A stretch of DNA of 64,000 nt from contig CP060220.1 in assembly GCA_023898385.1 (NCBI GenBank), positions 2,790,001 through 2,854,000 on the forward strand, in the 5' to 3' direction. The translations under genes and the position numbers were made by a program. The DNA comes from Pseudobdellovibrionaceae bacterium (lineage in GTDB: Bacteria > Bdellovibrionota > Bdellovibrionia > Bdellovibrionales > UBA1609). Every line of letters begins with the position of its first letter. Positions within the stretch are counted from its first letter, which is position 1. Below are positions 9,205 through 18,501 of this stretch, piece after piece. The notes under the pieces were generated by a model, which was given only the letters and a program-made list of their open reading frames with translations, had not been told where the DNA came from and did not search any database.

Positions 9205-9397
9205 AGAATATGAGACAAGAGTCAACGGACAAGTAGAAAAGAAAACAGCCTGGAATAGAGTGGGCCGAGCCTGGCCATCTCGATCTGGGGAATCATTGAG
9301 CTTTGAGCTCTATCTGCTGCCGAACCAACGTTACGTTATTCAGCTCCAAGATCGAAAACAGGAACAAACTCAAACGTCAGAAACGGCCCCGTTTTAA
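9170..9397 (+). CDS. Hypothetical small protein of the conjugation operon
   Basis: The 75-residue product starts at the ATG after a strong AAGGGAAGGAA ribosome site; a TTG two codons earlier is a weaker choice. The sequence (STKFFDVIVAKEYE near the N-terminus, then ELYLLPNQRYVIQLQDR) suggests a compact beta protein without a signal peptide. No family is recognised. It lies 13 bases before the pilin-like gene, so it is probably co-transcribed with the secretion genes. Confidence 0.55.
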   Translation: MSTKFFDVIVAKEYETRVNGQVEKKTAWNRVGRAWPSRSGESLSFELYLLPNQRYVIQLQDRKQEQTQTSETAPF

Positions 9398-9410
9398 TAA
9401 GGAGACTCGA

Positions 9411-9683
9411 ATGAATAAGAAACAATTTATTATTGCAGTTGGACTATTCTTAGTATCACCGATGGCCTTTGGCTCTGTGGAGTCTTCTTTGATGGGGCTT
9501 AAAACAGTGCTACTTGGATCAATTTTGCCAATATTCGCTGTGCTAGGGCTAGGCTTTGCAGCCTTTAGCTTCTTCACAGGAAACCCGAATGCCAAGCAGC
9601 ACCTTATCTATGCAGTAATCGGCTCGGTAATTTTGTTCGGGGCACAAAGCATTGTTGATTTGGTTCAAAGAGTTGTTCGATGA
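9411..9683 (+). CDS. VirB2/TrbC-like pilin subunit
   Basis: The product is about 90 residues, with a signal-like N-terminus (residues 5-21, ending FGS) and two further hydrophobic helices separated by a short polar loop (TGNPNAKQH). This is the size and layout of VirB2/TrbC pilins. AAGGAG lies 7 bases before the ATG. It overlaps the next gene by four bases. The family is secreted and assembled into the conjugative pilus. The assignment comes from topology and from lying directly before VirB3- and VirB4-like genes. Confidence 0.75.
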   Translation: MNKKQFIIAVGLFLVSPMAFGSVESSLMGLKTVLLGSILPIFAVLGLGFAAFSFFTGNPNAKQHLIYAVIGSVILFGAQSIVDLVQRVVR

Positions 9684-9973
9684 AGAACTGTCCAACAAGT
9701 AACATGAACAAATCTACACTGTGGGGATTTGATGTCAGTCAGATAGTTGCGTCCTTTTTCATATTAGCAGGATCGAATGTGTTTCTAAATATACTCGGTC
9801 TGCCCCTGATATTTTCGTGGGCATTGGGGCTCAGCTCGTTGATTGCTTTGCGGATAGTTTCACATGGTCAAAAAAATGGTCATCTAGAGCTATTGGCTCG
9901 CTTCATCATCGAGCCACACTTGTTTTTAGGACACAAATTCAGAGTGCAACCCCCAAAAGAGGAGATGCTATGA
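9680..9973 (+). CDS. VirB3/TrbD-like inner membrane protein
   Basis: The 97-residue protein has a hydrophobic pair of helices (VASFFILAGSNVFLNILG and FSWALGLSSLIAL) and a basic/polar tail. This is the usual size and form of VirB3-like subunits. Its stop overlaps the start of the VirB4-like ATPase in ATGA form, as VirB3 and VirB4 genes often do. It probably anchors or stabilises the ATPase at the inner membrane. Identity is by position and topology. Confidence 0.65.
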   Translation: MKNCPTSNMNKSTLWGFDVSQIVASFFILAGSNVFLNILGLPLIFSWALGLSSLIALRIVSHGQKNGHLELLARFIIEPHLFLGHKFRVQPPKEEML

Positions 9974-12036
9974 ACAAATATGCTCTTGCAAAATCATTGC
10001 TTGGCTCTCATTGGCTCAAGGAAGGGGTTATATCAAATGCCGATGGCTCCATCTCAAAAGGATTTGAGGTGGAGCCACTGTCTTGTGGTTTGTTTGAGGA
10101 GTCTTTTGAGGGTGCCATATCAGATAACTTTTTTATAAAGCTATCTGACTTGCTCACGAAGCTTCCCAACCTTTCAGAAGGGCAAATTATAATTTGTCGT
10201 AGAAAATTGAGAAATAGTGAAATCTCAGGGTTCGCTACAAAACTATACGTTTTTGAAAAGGTCCAAAAGCCAGAGAGCTACTCTCATTTTGGTGCCCTTC
10301 TAGAAGAGTTGAGGCTTGACCCTTCACCGATTACTCAAGCTTCTTGGAAAATGCTCTTGTCGGGGGTTTTTGGAAATACCATTTTAGAAAACAAGCTTCC
10401 TGATGTCGCCTGGGAAAAAGAAGGAATAAAAATAAAAGAGCAAGTTGTACGGGTATTGTCTTTAACCGAACTCCCACAAGTTACTTGGAAGGGCTGCTTA
10501 CAAACCATATTCGAAAACCCATGTGAATTCATGGTTTCAATCCGGTTAGCCATCCCAGATCGAGTGAAAATAAAAAAGCAACTAGAAACCAAAAGAAGAG
10601 TTAGCCACGCTCTTTCTGTGACCAGCTCTTTGGAGGTTAAAAACATTGAGTCTAACTCTGTCCTTCACTCCTCAGAAGAAACGCTAGAGAGAATATTAGT
10701 CGGCAAGGAAACCCTTTTTGAAATTTCAATGGCTGCAATCCTAATAGGTAGTGATGAAGCAACGCTCACAACGGCAAGAGACTTCGAGCGCATGGTTTCT
10801 GGAATTGGCAATGCCGGACTATTTTTAGAAAGCATTGGTACGCTTCCAGTATTAAAGAGCCATATTCCTGGGAACAAAACATTAGGGATAAGAAAACTTC
10901 CCATATTGACTGAGAACCTGGCTCACCTCCTGCCACTCTTGCACGATTATTCACGATTGAATGACCCTTCTAGCTTGGAATTGCGCTCAAGGAGTGGAGA
11001 AGAGTCATATCTAAATCTCTTCTCCAGGGAGAACCTAAATTATAACTCCTTTATCTGTGGAGCTTCGGGATCTGGCAAAAGCTTTTTAATGAATGCGATA
11101 CTTTCGTCAACATTAAAAGATGATCCTAATTCTAGGTTATGTATTTTTGACGTTGGTGGATCATATAAAAGAATTGTCGAGGCCAACGGAGGTAAGAGCA
11201 CTACACTTAGCTACAATGAAGCAAGGGCATTGATCTCTTCGTTTTTGCGTATTCAGCCAGTTGGCACTCAAGGTTTTTTTCAAACTTTCATTCAAACTCT
11301 TTGTGGCTCCGGTGCACACATAACCCATTCCCATATGGTTGCCATTGATGACCTACTCAAGGAAGTTGAGGGAGAAAAGCTAGAGATCGCCAAACTGATA
11401 GAGAATGCTGGAAAGCGAATTGAGAAGTTCTATAAGGATATTGCTCATTGGCTTAAACCCCACGTTGGATTTGATAAGATCAAAGAGCGTCCAGATTTAA
11501 TTGAGCTGATTAAATCTCCTGTCTCCGCTTTTGATTTTAAAGAACTAGATTCAGACCCTATTTTGCAGAGAACAACAATTCTCCTGCTCACTGAGCTATT
11601 GTGGCGTGATTTGGTAGATGGTCGTTATTCAAGAACACAAATTGTGTTTGATGAAGTGTGGAGGTTCTTTGCTCAGAGCAAGGGATTTTTAGAAGAAATG
11701 TACCGAACCCTTAGAAAGTACAAGGCTGGAATTGTTTCTATCACTCAGAACCTTGCCGACTATGGGGACGAGGCATTTGCTAAAATGCTGTTTACAAACA
11801 GCTTCACAAAAATATTTTTGCAAAACGGAGCCTCTGCTGAATATTTGCGAGAAACATTTGATCTACCTGAATCAGACATTGACCGGGCACTGTCAGTAAC
11901 CTCGAAGAAGCCATACTACTCTGAGTTTTTCGTTCTCACGCCAGTTTTGAGTCAAATTTTTCGACTGTATCCGACTGAAGAATTTTATGCCCTAGCAAAT
12001 ACAGAAAACATTTCAAATAAAAAGGAGTCGAAATGA
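9970..12036 (+). CDS. virB4: VirB4/TraC-family type IV secretion ATPase
   Basis: This is a 688-residue ATPase. The Walker A motif GASGSGKSF lies near residue 363 and the Walker B IVFDEVWRFF near residue 557. SITQNLADYGDEA, near residue 595, resembles the downstream conserved Q-containing motif. The ATG was chosen because it overlaps the preceding TGA. An open frame extends 51 codons further upstream but lies inside the VirB3-like gene. VirB4 is the most conserved component of conjugative systems and powers pilus biogenesis and DNA transfer. It ends in a four-base overlap with the next gene. Confidence 0.93.
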   Translation: MNKYALAKSLLGSHWLKEGVISNADGSISKGFEVEPLSCGLFEESFEGAISDNFFIKLSDLLTKLPNLSEGQIIICRRKLRNSEISGFATKLYVFEKVQKPESYSHFGALLEELRLDPSPITQASWKMLLSGVFGNTILENKLPDVAWEKEGIKIKEQVVRVLSLTELPQVTWKGCLQTIFENPCEFMVSIRLAIPDRVKIKKQLETKRRVSHALSVTSSLEVKNIESNSVLHSSEETLERILVGKETLFEISMAAILIGSDEATLTTARDFERMVSGIGNAGLFLESIGTLPVLKSHIPGNKTLGIRKLPILTENLAHLLPLLHDYSRLNDPSSLELRSRSGEESYLNLFSRENLNYNSFICGASGSGKSFLMNAILSSTLKDDPNSRLCIFDVGGSYKRIVEANGGKSTTLSYNEARALISSFLRIQPVGTQGFFQTFIQTLCGSGAHITHSHMVAIDDLLKEVEGEKLEIAKLIENAGKRIEKFYKDIAHWLKPHVGFDKIKERPDLIELIKSPVSAFDFKELDSDPILQRTTILLLTELLWRDLVDGRYSRTQIVFDEVWRFFAQSKGFLEEMYRTLRKYKAGIVSITQNLADYGDEAFAKMLFTNSFTKIFLQNGASAEYLRETFDLPESDIDRALSVTSKKPYYSEFFVLTPVLSQIFRLYPTEEFYALANTENISNKKESK

Positions 12037-12716
12037 AAAGGATCAAGAAAATGATAGTCATATCATTTCTAATGCTCACCCCCTTTTCTGCTCGTGCTGA
12101 TATGTGGGGTGGAGACATCCCATTACTCATAGAGATTGTCACCAACACACTAAATACTCTCATGGAACTAAGAGATCAGTCTCGAATGATGGAAGATGAA
12201 ATGGCTGGAATCAAAGATCGAATCAATCGAATTCGCACCATTTCAAATGTTGTTCAACCGTCAAACTGGCATAACTGGAAAGATCCTAAGCGGGCGTTAG
12301 AACAGTTGAGGATCATTTACTACACTATGCCTAAGGAATATCGCTCAAAAAAATCCGATGCCATTGAACACGAGATTTCAAAGGCCATGAACATGATCTC
12401 TAGAATCAGCGGAGAGGCCCAAACAACTTTTCGTTCAGGAAAAGAATTGGAACGTCGAGGAGCTGATGCCTCCCCTGGCGTTGCACAGAAATTAACTGCT
12501 TCTGGAGTGGGCACTCTTGTGGCAATGGAAGCTCAAACACAAGTTATTCAAAGCCACATTACTAGCTTGCTAACCCAAATGTTAGCTGATGGGAATGAAC
12601 GGGAGTCTCGTCTTGTGGCCTCAAAGGGCAAGAGCTTTGCCTCTGTCTCGCCCAATCTTGGTGATAGCGATAGCCGATTTTCTGCTCATGTGCTGCCGCT
12701 TAGGATGTCTAAATGA
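12033..12716 (+). CDS. VirB5/TrbJ-like periplasmic transfer protein
   Basis: The 227-residue product has a signal peptide ending at ARA (residue 22), then a mostly helical, coiled-coil-prone body (LMELRDQSRMMEDEMAGIKD) and a second helical stretch near residues 155-190. Such helical exported proteins between VirB4 and VirB6 are VirB5/TrbJ type, thought to sit at the pilus tip or take part in pilin assembly. It is joined to both neighbours by four-base overlaps. Sequence alone is weak for this family, so the call depends on order and topology. Confidence 0.65.
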   Translation: MKRIKKMIVISFLMLTPFSARADMWGGDIPLLIEIVTNTLNTLMELRDQSRMMEDEMAGIKDRINRIRTISNVVQPSNWHNWKDPKRALEQLRIIYYTMPKEYRSKKSDAIEHEISKAMNMISRISGEAQTTFRSGKELERRGADASPGVAQKLTASGVGTLVAMEAQTQVIQSHITSLLTQMLADGNERESRLVASKGKSFASVSPNLGDSDSRFSAHVLPLRMSK

Positions 12717-13615
12717 GTTATTCTTTACCGGCAGTTGAAGAATACGAAAGACTATTGCCTGTAGCTAGGGCTTTGTACGACCACACCAGTCGCCTTAGCT
12801 GGGAAATGTTGTTGCCCTTGTTCTTGTTGTCTGTGGCCCTGAGTTACTCCTCTGATCTGGGCTTAACGGGTTCAATTTTGGTTCGATTAAAAAGATTGGT
12901 CCTTGTTGCACTATTATTAGTGTCATTTCCGATGATTGCAGAATTTTGCCAAACATTTGGCGTAGAGGTGGCAAAATCTATCGACAACATGACAGGAATC
13001 GATGAAGTCCTAGAAGCTGCTGCGAAGAGGGCTGAAGTGTACTCGTTCGACCTTCAAGGGTTACTCAATCTAGGGAGTGATCTGATTATGGGAGCCCTTG
13101 TCCTTATAAGTTTTCTTATTTTGGTCGTTGCTCGCTTCTTCTTGTTAGCCTTTCAGCACTTCTATTGGATGCTCTTGGTTGTTCTTGGTCCATTTATGAT
13201 TTTAGGGCTCTTATTTGAATCCTCAGTCGGGATCACCAAAGGTCTTTTTAAGAATATGCTGCAAATTTCAGCATGGCCAATCATCTGGTCAATTTTGTCT
13301 GCTTTTCTAAAAGCTCTGCCATTTGCCTCAGCTTATGCGGTCGAAGGTGGCTTAGTAACCATAATCACGTTGAATCTAATCATCGCCATTGCCCTATTGT
13401 TCTCACCTTTTATTGTCTCTCAACTTTGTGAAGGTGTGGATTTAAGTGTGGGTAACACTCTTCGCCGTGGGGTCATGCGGACTGTAGCAATGACAAACCC
13501 AAAGGCATTTGCCGTTGCCGCAGCCTCTAAGGCTCGAACAGCTAGTCGAAGGGGCATGCAGTTGGCCCGAAATCATATTGCAAAACAAACCGTAGAAAGG
13601 AGAACAAGAAGATGA
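12713..13615 (+). CDS. VirB6/TrbL-like polytopic inner membrane protein
   Basis: The 300-residue protein has about five or six membrane segments (for example LLPLFLLSVALSY, LVALLLVSFPMIAEF, IMGALVLISFLILVVARFFL and LLVVLGPFMILGLLF). Its cytoplasmic C-terminus is rich in Arg and Lys. The aromatic-rich central segment and LGPFMI are typical of VirB6/TrbL. The family forms part of the inner membrane channel through which substrate DNA passes. It overlaps the flanking genes by four bases each. Confidence 0.75.
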   Translation: MSYSLPAVEEYERLLPVARALYDHTSRLSWEMLLPLFLLSVALSYSSDLGLTGSILVRLKRLVLVALLLVSFPMIAEFCQTFGVEVAKSIDNMTGIDEVLEAAAKRAEVYSFDLQGLLNLGSDLIMGALVLISFLILVVARFFLLAFQHFYWMLLVVLGPFMILGLLFESSVGITKGLFKNMLQISAWPIIWSILSAFLKALPFASAYAVEGGLVTIITLNLIIAIALLFSPFIVSQLCEGVDLSVGNTLRRGVMRTVAMTNPKAFAVAAASKARTASRRGMQLARNHIAKQTVERRTRR

Positions 13616-14301
13616 AATACTTTTTAATATTTTTATTTCCATGCTTCGCCTTTGCTACTGAACTACCCCCGACTCCATTTCCGATATTTTTAAAATCAGG
13701 ATTTAGCTCTGTGCTCGATTTTGATGACATACCTTCGCAAGTCGTTTTAGGAGATCCTGAAAGTTTTCAGGTCGAAAAATTAAAGCGATCCATAGTGATA
13801 AAGCCACTCACGCCCTATGCGACTACAAATATGTTTGTGTACTTCAGTAAAAAGAAGACGAGGCTGTTTATACTGACCGCGTCTGAGGATGCAAACCCAA
13901 CTTATTATAAGTCCTTTAAAGCTCCACCTGCTCCAAAGCCACCGATTAAAAAAATCAGTCGTAAAACACAATGGACATATAAAAGGGGAACAAAGCTAGT
14001 TAGTGCTTGGTTTGATAAAAAGAAGGATTACTTGACTGTGGATATTAAGGTCACAGCAGGCACAAGGGCAGCGATAAATCCCAAGTGGGATTGGGTGAGG
14101 TTAACCTACAAAAATGCAGCTATTACACCTGTGAAACTTTGGTCGGAGCGGAAGGCTGTGCAAAAGGATTCTAGTGTTAGGGCAAGATTCATATTTGCCA
14201 AACCAAACATACCTAGAGACCTCAAAGGTACAACTTTGATTGTTCCCATTCACGGGTCTATTAAACCTGTTGGTGTTCCACTTCGGCTGGTGAAGCCATG
14301 A
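13612..14301 (+). CDS. VirB9/TrbG-like outer membrane complex protein
   Basis: The 229-residue exported protein has a signal ending at FAT (about residue 17). The N-terminal domain carries the GDPESFQ, IVIKPLTPYATTNMFVYF and TRLFIL stretches, which match the VirB9 N-terminal signature (GD, IKP, TN). A proline-rich hinge (APPAPKPP) separates it from a C-terminal beta domain. VirB9 forms the outer membrane core ring with VirB7 and VirB10. The next gene is VirB10-like, as expected. No VirB8-like gene is evident in the operon. Confidence 0.75.
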   Translation: MKYFLIFLFPCFAFATELPPTPFPIFLKSGFSSVLDFDDIPSQVVLGDPESFQVEKLKRSIVIKPLTPYATTNMFVYFSKKKTRLFILTASEDANPTYYKSFKAPPAPKPPIKKISRKTQWTYKRGTKLVSAWFDKKKDYLTVDIKVTAGTRAAINPKWDWVRLTYKNAAITPVKLWSERKAVQKDSSVRARFIFAKPNIPRDLKGTTLIVPIHGSIKPVGVPLRLVKP

Positions 14302-15119
14302 AAAATCCAAATACTCCAATGAATAAATTAAAGGCAAATTTGCTCGCCAGATGGTCAGCAGAAGACTATCCAGGTGCAGAACCTCGCTTTCAACTTAACC
14401 TCTTTGGTAAAGACCTAGGAATATTTGTTCTGTTGCCCATCGTTGCAGTGATAATGTTTAAAGCCTGCGAGAATGCAGCTTCTACATCGAGCAAGCCCAA
14501 GAAAAAAAGGGAACGAGTAGAGGCTGACCGCAATGCTCCTACACGATCACAAATTATTAACTTTAGCGGAACATTAACAAAGCCTAAGTATGCTGGTGTC
14601 ACTAAAAAAGCTCCAGGAACACTAGTAAAGGTTCGTTTGTTGAATGTCGTTGAAACCTACTCAAATGCACCAGTTCACGCACAGATTGTTGATGCAAGCC
14701 TTGGTCGGACCTTGATGGGAGGTACACTCATAGGCGATGCAGTTTCTGACTCCAATTATGAGCGAATCAACATTACATTTCGGTTCGTTCGTGACCCGAG
14801 GAAAAGTGGATTAGCAATACCCATTTCTGCCAGGGCTCTGGGGCTTGATGGCACTTTGGGTCTTGAAGCTACTAAAAAAGCGGGGTTCGTCACTCGCTCG
14901 ACCCTTGGCTCGGCAAGTTCTGCGGCTCAAGATTTAAAGGGCGGAGAGGGATCCACTGATTTTAAAGACGTACTAATAAAGGCATTGACCGCAGGACTTA
15001 TTCAAGAGTTTGGCTCTTCTACAAAGGTAGAACAGAATCGTGCCCAAGTATTAACTTTGCGTCCTCCCTCTGAGTTTTTTGTAGAACTCACGGATTTCTT
15101 TCCGGGAGGCTCTCAATGA
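14298..15119 (+). CDS. VirB10/TrbI-like core complex protein
   Basis: The 273-residue protein has one membrane helix (IFVLLPIVAVIMF, near residues 45-57) and a basic linker. Its C-terminal beta-barrel domain contains VKVRLLNVVETYSNAPVHAQ and GGTLIGDA, recognisable from the VirB10/TrbI family. VirB10 spans both membranes and senses ATPase energy. The ATG overlapping the VirB9-like stop was preferred over one seven codons later. It is shorter than the usual VirB10 because the periplasmic proline-rich region is reduced. Confidence 0.8.
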   Translation: MKNPNTPMNKLKANLLARWSAEDYPGAEPRFQLNLFGKDLGIFVLLPIVAVIMFKACENAASTSSKPKKKRERVEADRNAPTRSQIINFSGTLTKPKYAGVTKKAPGTLVKVRLLNVVETYSNAPVHAQIVDASLGRTLMGGTLIGDAVSDSNYERINITFRFVRDPRKSGLAIPISARALGLDGTLGLEATKKAGFVTRSTLGSASSAAQDLKGGEGSTDFKDVLIKALTAGLIQEFGSSTKVEQNRAQVLTLRPPSEFFVELTDFFPGGSQ

Positions 15120-16609
15120 TGTCTGACGAAATGCTATTAGCAATATTGGTGGTAGGACTTGGTGGATTAGCCTTCCACGAGTTTTATAGCTCATTGAGCC
15201 CTTTTGATGCTGGCTTGTTAATCATTTGTATCATTGTATTTTTGGCAACTGCATTGATCTTTGCATGGGATAGATTTTCAAAACATGGTCGTGATAGACG
15301 GAAAAGATTGGAAACAATTCGAGAGCTACCAAAGGAGTTGCTTGCAAAGTCTGAGAACTCTGTTTACTTGGGCAAAGAGGTAGAGCTTGATATACCACTT
15401 TATTTTCCCGACACAATTCGCTCTCGGCATATGCACATTTTAGGGGCTACGGGATCAGGAAAAACAGAAAGCATTGTTTTAAATTTTCTCAAGCAAGATG
15501 TGGAGAGGGGAAAAGGTGCGATTGTTTTGGATGCAAAAGGGGACGCTTCATTTTCCTGGGCCTTGAAGTCGTGGGTTCCAGACGAAAAACTGCGGGTTTT
15601 TGATTTAGGCTCAGAGGAAAGTTTAACCTATGATCCATTGGCGATTGGTACTCCACATGAAGCAGCACAGAGATTGTTCTCTTCGTTTACCTGGAGCGAA
15701 GAATACTACAAGTCTAAAGCGTTTTCAGCATTGCAGAAATTGTTTGAAAGTCATTTTGAAAAGAACGAAAGAAACCCAAAACTCACTGACCTATTGGAGT
15801 ATCTAGAAGATTCGGAGTTATATATTTCATGCACCACGGGGAAGAGTTACCCCAAAAAGTTAGCTGAGCGAGACTTTGGCGAACTCTCAGGTTTAAGGGA
15901 TCAACTTCGCTCGCTCTGCACTGGGTACCTATCAAAAATTCTTTCACCTGAAAGCAATTCAGAGATGAACTTGGAGGAAGCTCAGAATGGCAATGTGCTT
16001 TACTTTAGATTACAAAGCTTAATGTCACCACAGATTGTCGCTACACTCGGAAAACTCTTAATCAATCACCTAAATTTTTTGGCTGGAACAGCCCACCGGA
16101 ACGAGCAAAATGCAAAAGAAGTTAAACTCATCCCAACCTATTTAGATGAGTTTGCGTCTTTTGCATGTCCCGAATTTGCCGACCTAATTTCAAAAGCTCG
16201 CTCAGCTGGCCTTGCCCTACATTTTTCACATCAAAGCATTGGGGATTTAACGGAAGTGTCTCAGGGATTCCTAAATCGAATCACAGACAATTCTGCGACT
16301 AAGATTATAATGCGGATTAATGACCCGGATTCAGCCGATTTCTTTGCAAGATCATTCGGCACAAAACTTTATCAAAAGGTCACCCAACGGGTCACAAATA
16401 GCGAGGACATAGAATCTGCTGAAGCTATTGGCGAAGGCTCCCAGCGTGAGGCCCATCAGTTTAGGGCTTCTCCTGATCTGTTTAAGACTCTGCCTACCGG
16501 AATGGGATCGGTACTGATTGCGCATGGCCAGGACACACCACACGGGGCATCAAGTGTATTTAAGGTCAGATTCCCTAGGATTAGTGGTTCAGAAGGAGAG
16601 GACCAGTGA
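15116..16609 (+). CDS. virD4: VirD4/TraD-family type IV coupling protein
   Basis: The 497-residue product has two N-terminal membrane helices and then an RecA-like ATPase. Walker A is GATGSGKTES near residue 111, and the Walker B-like strand IPTYLDEFA is near residue 338, with DAKGD in between. The C-terminal part keeps HQSIGDL, a conserved TraD/VirD4 motif. The coupling protein brings the relaxosome to the secretion channel, so the element should be self-transmissible if a relaxase exists. It closes the run of overlapping secretion genes. Confidence 0.92.
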   Translation: MMSDEMLLAILVVGLGGLAFHEFYSSLSPFDAGLLIICIIVFLATALIFAWDRFSKHGRDRRKRLETIRELPKELLAKSENSVYLGKEVELDIPLYFPDTIRSRHMHILGATGSGKTESIVLNFLKQDVERGKGAIVLDAKGDASFSWALKSWVPDEKLRVFDLGSEESLTYDPLAIGTPHEAAQRLFSSFTWSEEYYKSKAFSALQKLFESHFEKNERNPKLTDLLEYLEDSELYISCTTGKSYPKKLAERDFGELSGLRDQLRSLCTGYLSKILSPESNSEMNLEEAQNGNVLYFRLQSLMSPQIVATLGKLLINHLNFLAGTAHRNEQNAKEVKLIPTYLDEFASFACPEFADLISKARSAGLALHFSHQSIGDLTEVSQGFLNRITDNSATKIIMRINDPDSADFFARSFGTKLYQKVTQRVTNSEDIESAEAIGEGSQREAHQFRASPDLFKTLPTGMGSVLIAHGQDTPHGASSVFKVRFPRISGSEGEDQ

Positions 16610-16787
16610 TTCAATATTGACATAGATTGAATAGATTAATAGCTTGATTGTGGTTTTAAGAAATTTCCTGCCGCTCGCGGCCATTTTGGCTAAGGTGAAA
16701 ATTTCTAAGTATCTTTAAAAGTCATAACAACTTTTTTAGGACTTCTTAATGCGAGCAAAGAAAATAAGTCCATGAAAGGTTGCAAAG

Positions 16788-17255
16788 ATGTCTAATAGTT
16801 TACCTACACCCGAAAATTTTAAAGAGAAGGCAAAATTAATCCGCACATTTATGAAAAATAAATGTGATGCGAGTATTTCTCATAGCCACAGTCTTGAGCT
16901 GATTTCACAGTTGTTCGGATTTAAGGACTGGAACACGGCTACAGCAGTTTCAAAATCCAGAGGAAGATTGCCGACTAATATAAAAACCGTGGGTCAAATG
17001 AAGAGGGTTCTAGAAAAATTTGATGATTCTGCCGAGTTGGTAATGTGGAACCTTCATGCCGTGGCAGGACTCATTGACGTAATCAAGGAACTCAATCTCA
17101 CAGATGAAACATTTCAAGATGAGTATTCCTTAGTATTCGACGGAGTTGCTGCTGATAAAGCGAGCTTTCAATTGAAACTCGAAGATGAAAAACTAATTTC
17201 TGCGGATGGGAAGGAAATAGATCCGTTCCGAAATCCGGCTATTTGCGATCTGTAA
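16788..17255 (+). CDS. Protein with an N-terminal glyoxalase-superfamily-like domain of mobile elements
   Basis: In the 155-residue product, the first 55 residues (ISHSHSLELISQLFGFKDWNTA) match a short domain often labelled glyoxalase superfamily protein in databases. It is common in plasmid and ICE genes and has no proven enzymatic role. The remaining residues have no domain I recognise. It stands alone, 180 bases after the coupling protein gene, with its own upstream region that contains a TTGACA-like hexamer. Function is unknown. Confidence 0.55.
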   Translation: MSNSLPTPENFKEKAKLIRTFMKNKCDASISHSHSLELISQLFGFKDWNTATAVSKSRGRLPTNIKTVGQMKRVLEKFDDSAELVMWNLHAVAGLIDVIKELNLTDETFQDEYSLVFDGVAADKASFQLKLEDEKLISADGKEIDPFRNPAICDL

Positions 17256-17302
17256 AAGGGAGAAGTGTTCGCATGCCTCGTAAAGATATAGGAATTTAGA
17301 TC

Positions 17303-18475
17303 ATGAATATTTTTACATCAAAGTCCCCGATATGGTCTCTTGGATTCCGACCTTTTTTTGTGTTGGTCCCACTGGTTGCTGTAGTCACATCCTCTATTTG
17401 GGTGGTTTACATCACTGGATTGGGGTCATTTGATTTTTCACCCCTTTCACCTAATCAGTGGCATGCGAATGAAATGATCTTTGGATTTATTGGGGCAGCA
17501 ATTCTTGGTTTTTTATTGACCGCTTCTGCAAATTGGACTGGGACCCGTGGGATTCATGGAATTTATCTAGCAGCTCTAATCATCGTTTTTTTAGCAGCTC
17601 GCATTGTTTTTTGGGTGACACCAGCTAGCCAGATTTGGGTTTATCAATTGGTTGGTGTTGCGTCGCCGCTGTGGCTTGCCGTTCATTTAGCGATACTTTT
17701 CTTTAAAACAAAAAACAATAGAAACCTAATACTGATTGCACCCCTTTCTGTTTTTATTGCCGGTCAGATTTATATTCTTAGTTCAGATTATATGTTGGGT
17801 TACGAACTTGCTCTTTATGCTGTTCGTTTTTTAGTTGTCGTCATTGCTGGCCGAGTGATCCCATTTTTTACAAAGAGTGTACTGAAACTAGAGCCTAGGT
17901 GGAACAATTCAGTATTAGAGAAATTAAATATATTTTCAGTTTTCGTGTTAATTTTTGAGCCCTTCTATAGAAGTACCTCTTGGATAGGTACTCAAATTTG
18001 GATCGGGTTGACCCTAATTGCTCTTTTTCTAAATATTTATCGACTATTGAATTGGAGATTTATTCCATCCTATAGAGTTAAGATTCTCTTCGTTTTGTAC
18101 TTTGCTTATCTTTGGCTCCCATTGCACTTTGCCCTTGGCCTAGCAAACCATTTTGAATGGCTTGCTGGTATTGGTCGACCTTCTCTTCATTCACTCGCCT
18201 ATGGTTTTATGGGCATAATGATTTTAGGGATTATTAATCGGGTGACCCTGGGGCATACGGGACGAAAAATACATGCTAATTCATTGGCGATTTCTTCCTA
18301 TGTTGTGCTCAGCGTGGGTGCTCTGGCTAGAGTATTTGGTCCTTTGGCGGCCCCTGAGCATTATATCCTCTGGATTCGAGCATCAGGAGTCCTATGGGTA
18401 CTTGCTTTTTTGGCTATCGGTATTGAATTGATTCCTAAGTTACTTTCTCCTAGGGTCGATGGGAAAGAGTATTAA
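17303..18475 (+). CDS. nnrS: NnrS-family multi-pass membrane protein
   Basis: The 390-residue protein has about 12 hydrophobic segments. FRPFFVL at the N-terminus, WHANEMIFGFIGAAILGFLLTA near residue 50, AGRVIPFFT near residue 185 and LGHTGR near residue 310 are hallmarks of NnrS. NnrS proteins are haem- and copper-containing and relieve nitric-oxide-linked stress. The gene is followed 26 bases later by an NDH-2-type dehydrogenase, and the two look like respiratory cargo of the conjugative element. No nitric oxide reductase gene is nearby. Confidence 0.9.
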   Translation: MNIFTSKSPIWSLGFRPFFVLVPLVAVVTSSIWVVYITGLGSFDFSPLSPNQWHANEMIFGFIGAAILGFLLTASANWTGTRGIHGIYLAALIIVFLAARIVFWVTPASQIWVYQLVGVASPLWLAVHLAILFFKTKNNRNLILIAPLSVFIAGQIYILSSDYMLGYELALYAVRFLVVVIAGRVIPFFTKSVLKLEPRWNNSVLEKLNIFSVFVLIFEPFYRSTSWIGTQIWIGLTLIALFLNIYRLLNWRFIPSYRVKILFVLYFAYLWLPLHFALGLANHFEWLAGIGRPSLHSLAYGFMGIMILGIINRVTLGHTGRKIHANSLAISSYVVLSVGALARVFGPLAAPEHYILWIRASGVLWVLAFLAIGIELIPKLLSPRVDGKEY

Positions 18476-18501
18476 GAGTATTAAGAGTTTGAGAGGATGT
18501 A

